From: Eubacteriales bacterium
Lineage (GTDB): Bacteria; Bacillota_A; Clostridia; Christensenellales; Aristaeellaceae
DNA: 45,022 nt
Direction: 5' to 3'
NCBI GenBank assembly: GCA_029974035.1
Contig: JARKQG010000105.1
Span: forward strand, 1-45,022
Below the pieces are notes generated by a model. That model saw only the letters and a list, made by a program, of their open reading frames with translations. It had not been told where the DNA came from and made no database searches. This document shows, piece by piece, positions 37,709-45,022 of the stretch; the stretch's first letter is position 1, and each line of letters starts with the position of its first letter. The translations under genes were made by a program, and so were the position numbers.

Positions 37709-39079
37709 CTATTTTTTGAGCATGACGGACAGCGCCTCGGCCAGCGATTCCACGCCGCGGAGCCGGACGCCCTCCGGCGGGTGCGTGCCCCGGAGGCTGG
37801 CCTTGGGCAGCACGATTTCGGTAAAGCCCAGGCGCGCGCACTCCATCAGCCGCCGCTCGGCCTGGGGCACCGCGCGCACTTCGCCCGCCAGGCCCACCTC
37901 GCCCATCACCGCCAGCCGGGCGTCAAGCGCCCGGCCCCGGGCGGAGGAGGCCACCGCCGCCAACAGCGCCAGGTCGGCCGCGGGCTCGGTCAGCTCCAGA
38001 CCGCCCGCCACGTTGATGTATACGTCCTGGTTGTACAGCGCAAGCCCCGCCCGCTTTTCCAGCACCGCCAGGAGGAGCGAAAGCCTGCCCTGGTCCACGC
38101 CCGACGCCATGCGCCGGGGCGTGCCCAGCACCGTGGACGCCACCAGCGCCTGCACGTCCACCAGGAGCGGGCGGGACCCCTCCATGGCGCACAGCACCAC
38201 CGACCCGCTCTGGTCGTGGGCGCGCTCGCTTAAAAGCGCCTCGGAAGGGTTGGCGATCTCCCGCATGCCCGATCCGGTCATCTCAAACATGCCCAGCTCG
38301 TTTACCGAACCAAAGCGATTCTTGACCGCCCGCAAAAGCCGGTATTGCCGCTGGTGATCGCCCTCGAAGTAGAGCACCGCGTCCACCATGTGCTCCAGCA
38401 CCCTGGGCCCGGCGATGGCGCCCTCCTTGGTCACATGGCCCACCAGAAACACCGCGCAGCCGCTCACCTTGGCGTAGCGCATCAGCGCGGCGGCCGCCTC
38501 CCGCACCTGGGACACGCTGCCTGGCGCGCTGGCCATGTCCGCGCGGTACATGGTCTGGATGGAGTCCACCACCATTACGTCCGGCGCGGCGGCCTCGAGC
38601 TTCTGCTCGATCTTGTCCATGTCGTTCTCCGGCAGCACGAAAAAGGTGGGCGCCAGCGCGCCCAGGCGGCTGGCGCGCAGCTTGATCTGGCGCGCGGATT
38701 CCTCGCCCGACACGTACAGTACGCGCCTTCCCGATTCGGCCATCTTCGCGGAAGCCTGGGTGAGCAGCGTGGACTTGCCGATGCCCGGCTCGCCGCCGAT
38801 GAGCGTCATGGAACCTTCCACCGTGCCGCCGCCCAGCACCCGGTCCAGTTCGCCGATTCCGGTGGAAAGGCGCAGCACGCCCTCGTCCGGGATCTCGCCG
38901 ACGGGCAGAACCTCCGCCCCGGCGCCGGGCTTGCGCCGTATCTTGCGCGCCTGGGGGGGCTCCGCTTCCGGGGCCTCCTCCAGCGTGTTCCAGCTGTCGC
39001 ATTCCGGGCACCTGCCCAGCCAGCGCGCCGCCTCGTAGCCGCACGCCGTGCAGACGTAGCGCGTCTTCGCCTTTGCCAT
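37709..39079 (-). CDS. radA: DNA repair protein RadA (Sms)
   Basis: A 456-residue branch-migration helicase that assists RecA in recombination and, in some bacteria, transformation. It has an N-terminal zinc finger (Cys10, Cys13, Cys24, Cys27), a RecA-like ATPase core with Walker A GGEPGIGKST, Walker B VMVVDSIQT, the RadA-specific KNRFGS motif, and a C-terminal Lon-like domain. The length is that of the family. ATG at 39079 has GGGGAGGATAC upstream. It is divergent from the metallophosphoesterase gene. The gene end is 72 bases from the spoIID start. Confidence 0.97.
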   Translation of the reverse strand: MAKAKTRYVCTACGYEAARWLGRCPECDSWNTLEEAPEAEPPQARKIRRKPGAGAEVLPVGEIPDEGVLRLSTGIGELDRVLGGGTVEGSMTLIGGEPGIGKSTLLTQASAKMAESGRRVLYVSGEESARQIKLRASRLGALAPTFFVLPENDMDKIEQKLEAAAPDVMVVDSIQTMYRADMASAPGSVSQVREAAAALMRYAKVSGCAVFLVGHVTKEGAIAGPRVLEHMVDAVLYFEGDHQRQYRLLRAVKNRFGSVNELGMFEMTGSGMREIANPSEALLSERAHDQSGSVVLCAMEGSRPLLVDVQALVASTVLGTPRRMASGVDQGRLSLLLAVLEKRAGLALYNQDVYINVAGGLELTEPAADLALLAAVASSARGRALDARLAVMGEVGLAGEVRAVPQAERRLMECARLGFTEIVLPKASLRGTHPPEGVRLRGVESLAEALSVMLKK

Positions 39080-39102
39080 ACGTATCCTCCCCGCGATGAT
39101 GC

Positions 39103-39114
39103 CCCATTATAGCA
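39103..39114 (-). promoter_or_regulatory. Extended -10 promoter of radA
   Basis: Minus strand: TGC then TATAAT (39111-39106). The -35 is weak, as usual for an extended -10. Confidence 0.6.
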
Positions 39115-39128
39115 CAAAGCGCGGGGAC

Positions 39129-39157
39129 TTGCCATCCGCCGCGTTTGCGCATATAAT
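39129..39157 (+). promoter_or_regulatory. Promoter of the metallophosphoesterase gene
   Basis: TTGCCA (39129-39134), 17-base spacer, TATAAT (39152-39157). Confidence 0.75.
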
Positions 39158-39184
39158 GGTAACGATATCGCTCGGAGGCGTTCC

Positions 39185-40528
39185 ATGCAAAAAGACGATC
39201 AGAAGAAACCCGAAAGCGGCGCCCGGCCCGGCGGCCCTGGCGCCGGGCCGGACGCCGCGGGGGAGAAGCCCACCCGCCAGGTGGACATCGAAAAAGTCAA
39301 GCGCAAGACGCGAAAGCGGAGCGCTTCCCCGCGCACAGTGATGAAGCTCTCCAAGGGCGGGCGCTCCGGCGGCAAGACCGTCATCGAGCGCAGCCGGAGC
39401 TTCATCACCGGCTTCAACACATTCACCCAGAGCCAGCAGGCCAAGCGCCTTTCAAAGCTCCGGGGCGTCAACATGACGTTCCCGCTGTTCATTCTGCTCA
39501 GCTTTGTGATCCTCGTCTTCGCGCTGATGGCGCTGGACAACTCCTCCGTGCAGGTGGACCGGCAGACCATCTCGCTGGTGGGGCTTCCGGAGGACCTGGA
39601 GGGCTATACGATTTTGCAGGTTTCGGACCTGCACGGCCGGGATTTCGGCGCGCACCAGGCGGCGCTTTTGCGCACGATCAACGCGGAGAGCTACAATCTG
39701 CTGGTGTTCACCGGCGACATGGTGGGCGCCTCCGGGAACGCCCAACCCTTTTACGACCTGCTGGACGGCCTCGCCGCGAAGCGGCCGCGCTATTTCATCC
39801 CCGGCGACTCCGACCCGGACATCCTGTCGGACGAGCCCCGGGACGCCGGCGGCACGCTGGAGCAGGTGGTGCTCAGCGACTGGGTGCTGGGCGCGAAGAG
39901 CCGGGGCGCGGAGCTTCTGTCCGCCGCCACGGCGGTGGACGTGGGCCAGGCCAGGATATGGCTGACGCCCGGATATCAGCTGAATCTGAACATCACCGAT
40001 TCAGTAAAGCTCTTGCAGGACCAGATGCTTCAGGAAACCGAGGGCACCCTGAGCGGGCTGGAGGGCGACCACGACAACCTGCCCTTTACCACCTGGCGCT
40101 TCAACCAGTTCAAGGCCACGCAGGACGCGATTTCCAAGATGAACAGCGCCGACGTCCAGATCGCGCTCAGCCACATTCCGCCCACGGAGCAGTACATCAC
40201 GGTATCGCAGGAGCTCTCCACCAAGGGCACCCGCGCCTACGCGTACACCCCCGATCTGGTGCTGGCGGGCCATTACTGCGGCGGCGGGTGGAAGCTGCCG
40301 TTTATCGGCGCGTTTTACATTCCGTCCGCCTTTTCGCCGCGCCACGGCTGGTTTCCGGCGCGGGAGGATGTGGAGGGCCTGAAGCAGATGGGCGGCACCC
40401 TGGTGTACACCACGCCGGGCCTGGGCATGACCGACCGCATCTATCTGCCCAAATTCCGGCTGCTCAACTCGCCCAAGGTTTCGGTGCTGACGCTGACCAG
40501 CGCCATCGAGAGCCTGATCGGTTCGTGA
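39185..40528 (+). CDS. Membrane-tethered metallophosphoesterase, altered metal motifs
   Basis: A 447-residue protein with a long basic, Pro/Gly-rich cytoplasmic head (about 1-95), one membrane segment (about 98-119, FPLFILLSFVILVFALMAL) and an extracytoplasmic calcineurin-like phosphoesterase domain. The first motifs are standard (LQVSDLHGRDFG, LLVFTGDMVGA), but the usual GNHE/GNHD reads IPGDSDPD, and the usual GHTHGG reads AGHYCGG, with Cys in place of the second His. SHIPPT supplies the intervening His. The result may bind metal differently or have lost activity; it resembles YkuE-type phosphoesterases that remodel surface polymers. GGAGG lies six bases before ATG 39185. A hairpin follows. 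Confidence 0.82.
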   Translation: MQKDDQKKPESGARPGGPGAGPDAAGEKPTRQVDIEKVKRKTRKRSASPRTVMKLSKGGRSGGKTVIERSRSFITGFNTFTQSQQAKRLSKLRGVNMTFPLFILLSFVILVFALMALDNSSVQVDRQTISLVGLPEDLEGYTILQVSDLHGRDFGAHQAALLRTINAESYNLLVFTGDMVGASGNAQPFYDLLDGLAAKRPRYFIPGDSDPDILSDEPRDAGGTLEQVVLSDWVLGAKSRGAELLSAATAVDVGQARIWLTPGYQLNLNITDSVKLLQDQMLQETEGTLSGLEGDHDNLPFTTWRFNQFKATQDAISKMNSADVQIALSHIPPTEQYITVSQELSTKGTRAYAYTPDLVLAGHYCGGGWKLPFIGAFYIPSAFSPRHGWFPAREDVEGLKQMGGTLVYTTPGLGMTDRIYLPKFRLLNSPKVSVLTLTSAIESLIGS

Positions 40529-40551
40529 CGGCGCGCCCCTTCACCCGCTTT

Positions 40552-40573
40552 GCCGGGGGATAAATCCCCCGGC
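40552..40573 (+). terminator. Hairpin after the metallophosphoesterase gene
   Basis: Stem GCCGGGGG / CCCCCGGC with loop ATAAAT, followed by a pyrimidine-rich stretch (GCCCTTCCTTTC). Confidence 0.6.
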
Positions 40574-40636
40574 GCCCTTCCTTTCGCGGCGCACATGGGC
40601 CAAAGCAAGTTTGCGCATTCTTAATCCAGAATTCTA

Positions 40637-40665
40637 TTGACAAAAGGACCGCAGGATGGTACATT
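40637..40665 (+). promoter_or_regulatory. Promoter of the heat-shock operon
   Basis: TTGACA (40637-40642), 17-base spacer, TACATT (40660-40665), a good -35 and weaker -10, just before the CIRCE element. Confidence 0.65.
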
Positions 40666-40676
40666 ATACCCAAGGA

Positions 40677-40703
40677 TTAGCACTCGAAAGGTTAGAGTGC
40701 TAA
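40677..40703. promoter_or_regulatory. CIRCE operator (HrcA binding site)
   Basis: TTAGCACTC, nine-base spacer, GAGTGCTAA: an exact match to the CIRCE consensus. HrcA bound here would cover the start of transcription and is expected to repress the whole operon until heat shock. Confidence 0.98.
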
Positions 40704-40726
40704 CAACGGCGAAAGGGGGCGGGGCA

Positions 40727-41749
40727 ATGCACATGGATGACCGGAAGTTCATGATCCTTCGGACGATCATTGACGACTACATCTCCACCGCGGTGCCGGT
40801 GGGATCGCGCACGATTTCGCGCAAGCACGGCGTTGGGTTCAGCCCCGCGACCATTCGCAATGAGATGAGCGATCTGGAAGAGCTGGGATACCTGGCACAG
40901 CCCCACACCTCGGCGGGCCGGGTGCCCTCCGCGAAGGCCTACCGGCTGTATGTGGATCAGCTGATGCGGGTGCACAAGCTGTCCGAACTGGACATGCGGC
41001 GCATCAACGATCACCTGAAGATGCGGGTGGGCGAGGTGGAAGAAGTCATCCGCTGCGCCGCTCAGGCGCTCAGCGACGTGACCAACTACACGGCGCTGGT
41101 GGTGGCGCCGCACGCGGATTCCCTCCGGATCAAGCGCGTGCAGCTGATCCCGGTGACGGACGGAAGCGCGCTGATGATCATCGTCACCAGCGGAGGCCTT
41201 GTGAAGGACGCGACGGTGCGGGTTCCGGAGGGCGTGAAAAGCGACCTCCTGTACCGCATTTCCGAGATGCTGACCGATCAGCTCGGCGGGCTGACGCTGG
41301 GCGAGATGCGCGGCCGCTTTGCCCTTCTCTTCCGCGATCTGAAGGAGCACAGGCGCCTTCTGGCGTCCGTATTGGACGTGATGGAAAACCGGCTTCGTGA
41401 AAAGCCGGAGGAGATCACGGTGGGCGGCGGCTCAAACCTTCTGGCCTACCCCGAGTATGCCGACATCGAGAAGGCGAGGACCTTCCTCAGCGTGCTCGAA
41501 AGCCGCGAAAAGCTGTACCCGCTGCTCAGGCAGGCCGGATCGATGGAGTTTTCCATTCGCATCGGCCCGGAAAACCAGCTGCCGGAGCTTAGTGACTGCT
41601 CACTGGTGACCGCCGTTTACCGCGTCGGCACCGGTTCTACGGGCACGCTGGGCATTTTGGGGCCCACGCGCATGGATTACGGCCGGGTGATCTCGGTGCT
41701 GGACTTCATGGGCAAGGCGATCTCAACCCTGCTGCCCGACAGCGAATGA
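40727..41749 (+). CDS. hrcA: Heat-inducible transcription repressor HrcA
   Basis: A 340-residue repressor of class I heat-shock genes. The N-terminal winged helix (FMILRTIIDDYISTAVPVGSRTISRKHGVGFSPATIRNEMSDLEELGYL) and HTSAGRVPSAKAYRLYVD are diagnostic, and the C-terminal GAF-like part is complete. It binds the CIRCE element immediately upstream and so regulates itself and grpE-dnaK-dnaJ; its activity depends on GroE in known systems. ATG at 40727 has GAAAGGGGG upstream. The stop is 20 bases before the chosen grpE start. Confidence 0.97.
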   Translation: MHMDDRKFMILRTIIDDYISTAVPVGSRTISRKHGVGFSPATIRNEMSDLEELGYLAQPHTSAGRVPSAKAYRLYVDQLMRVHKLSELDMRRINDHLKMRVGEVEEVIRCAAQALSDVTNYTALVVAPHADSLRIKRVQLIPVTDGSALMIIVTSGGLVKDATVRVPEGVKSDLLYRISEMLTDQLGGLTLGEMRGRFALLFRDLKEHRRLLASVLDVMENRLREKPEEITVGGGSNLLAYPEYADIEKARTFLSVLESREKLYPLLRQAGSMEFSIRIGPENQLPELSDCSLVTAVYRVGTGSTGTLGILGPTRMDYGRVISVLDFMGKAISTLLPDSE

Positions 41750-41769
41750 TGAGGACTGGAAGTGAGGAC

Positions 41770-44185
<2,416 letters not shown>

Positions 44186-44244
44186 AATACGCGCAATCCC
44201 TTCGGGGACTGTGCGGGGATTTGTGCCGGGGCCCCCGCCCCGGC

Positions 44245-44288
44245 GCCTTTCCGATCGCCTCCGGGTGTGCGGAGGCGATCGGAAAGGC
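44245..44288 (+). other. Long perfect hairpin in the dnaK-dnaJ spacer
   Basis: 18-bp perfect stem (44245-44262 with 44271-44288), loop GGGTGTGC, no T-run. It is flanked by several smaller GC hairpins between 44192 and 44340. It probably stabilises the dnaK 3' end or lowers read-through into dnaJ; that is inference. Confidence 0.7.
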
Positions 44289-44366
44289 GAATGTGGCCCC
44301 AGGGGCCGATACTTGCCCAAAGCGCCGAAACCGGCGCCTGGCGGGCGGATTTGAGGTGTGTGACGT

Positions 44367-45022
44367 TTGGCAAAACGGGATTACTACGAGGTTCTGGGCG
44401 TCAGCAAGACGGCCAGCGAGGCGGACATCAAAAAAGCATACCGCCAGATGGCCAAAAAGCTGCACCCGGATGTGAACCCGGGGGACAAAAAGGCCGAAGA
44501 GGCGTTCAAGGAACTCAACGAGGCGTACGAAGTGCTTTCGGACGCCCAAAAGCGCGCGCGCTACGATCAGTTTGGCCATGAGACGCCTGGCCAGGGCGGC
44601 CCCGGCGCGGGCGGATATGGCGATTTTGGCGGATTTGGCGGGTTTGGCGGCGGATTTGGCGATTTCGGGGACATCTTTTCGTCGTTTTTCACCGGCGCGG
44701 GCGCCGCGGGCGCGCGGCGCGGCCCGGTGCAGGGCGATGACCTTCGCTACGACATCACCATCTCCTTTGAGGAGGCGGCGGCGGGCTGCTCCAAGGAGAT
44801 CACGCTGGTCCGGGACGAAACCTGCGACACCTGCAAGGGCAGCGGCGCGCGGCCCGGCACCCAGCCTCAGACGTGCCCCACCTGCAAGGGCAGCGGCCAG
44901 GTGCGGGTGACGCAGAACACCGCCTTCGGGCGCATCCAGAACGTGCGCGTGTGCGAAACCTGCCACGGCGAGGGCAAGATCGTCACCGATCCCTGCCCCA
45001 AGTGCGGCGGGCGCGGCGTGAC
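44367..45022 (+). CDS. dnaJ: Chaperone protein DnaJ (partial, cut by the window end)
   Basis: The reading frame is open to the right edge, 218 codons. It begins [39 protein letters not shown], the J domain with the HPD motif that stimulates DnaK, followed by a Gly/Phe-rich region ([16 protein letters not shown]) and the zinc-binding CxxCxGxG repeats ([32 protein letters not shown]), all four of which are present before the cut. The start is a TTG at 44367: an in-frame TGA lies two codons upstream (44361-44363), and GAGGTG lies eight bases before it. It is the last visible gene in the hrcA operon. Confidence 0.95.
   Translation, partial: MAKRDYYEVLGVSKTASEADIKKAYRQMAKKLHPDVNPGDKKAEEAFKELNEAYEVLSDAQKRARYDQFGHETPGQGGPGAGGYGDFGGFGGFGGGFGDFGDIFSSFFTGAGAAGARRGPVQGDDLRYDITISFEEAAAGCSKEITLVRDETCDTCKGSGARPGTQPQTCPTCKGSGQVRVTQNTAFGRIQNVRVCETCHGEGKIVTDPCPKCGGRGV

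Overview
The window is about 45 kb of GC-rich, gene-dense chromosome, most likely from an endospore-forming member of the Clostridia (Bacillota). Supporting signs are a sporulation YunB gene, a SpoIID-type lipoprotein, an HrcA/CIRCE-controlled hrcA-grpE-dnaK-dnaJ operon, Shine-Dalgarno-led starts, near-consensus sigma-A promoters (TTGACA-17-TATAAT) and pyruvate phosphate dikinase. The taxonomic placement is inference. I count 35 protein genes, two of them cut by the window ends (a sugar kinase-like gene at the left, dnaJ at the right). I see no rRNA, tRNA, CRISPR array, phage or intact insertion sequence. No stretch longer than 300 bases lacks a gene.

Layout. 1-5093: a phosphotransferase (partial) and an O-acetylhomoserine sulfhydrylase face a cation-efflux transporter across two back-to-back promoters that share a -35 box, followed by an ABC-F ribosome-protection-type ATPase behind an attenuator-like leader. 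5198-12832: two NagZ-like glycoside hydrolases of family 3 flank an SCP2-like / class III aminotransferase / MscS operon, a fucose-isomerase-family gene and a ZIP metal transporter. 12810-20226: yunB, a class A penicillin-binding protein, a Gfo/Idh/MocA oxidoreductase with a LacI-type operator candidate, and ppdK. 20323-25829: cell-surface and unknown genes (a fucosyltransferase-like enzyme, two small membrane proteins, a HAD phosphatase, a zinc-ribbon/peptidoglycan-binding membrane protein). 26043-28716: a methionine ABC importer (metN, metI, metQ). 28775-33741: isocitrate dehydrogenase and aconitase divergent from citrate synthase, together the oxidative arm from oxaloacetate and acetyl-CoA to 2-oxoglutarate. 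33914-40528: an unknown small protein, a NYN/OST-HTH nuclease-like protein, a foldback MITE-like element, a divergent ZnuA-like lipoprotein, SpoIID, RadA and a membrane-tethered metallophosphoesterase. 40637-45022: the heat-shock operon with a perfect CIRCE element.

How the genes work together. Sulfur-amino-acid supply is handled by the sulfhydrylase and MetNIQ; glutamate precursor synthesis by citrate synthase, aconitase and ICDH; C3/C4 metabolism by PpdK; wall synthesis, recycling and spore-related remodelling by the PBP, the two GH3 enzymes, SpoIID and YunB.

Most of this is ordinary core genome. The best leads for something less ordinary are regulatory: the ABC-F leader, in which the terminator stem contains the ribosome binding site and abuts the start codon; the divergent promoters with a shared -35; repeated packing of terminators onto promoters; a 154-bp foldback element; and a strongly structured dnaK-dnaJ spacer. 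I did not find a clearly new multi-gene system.
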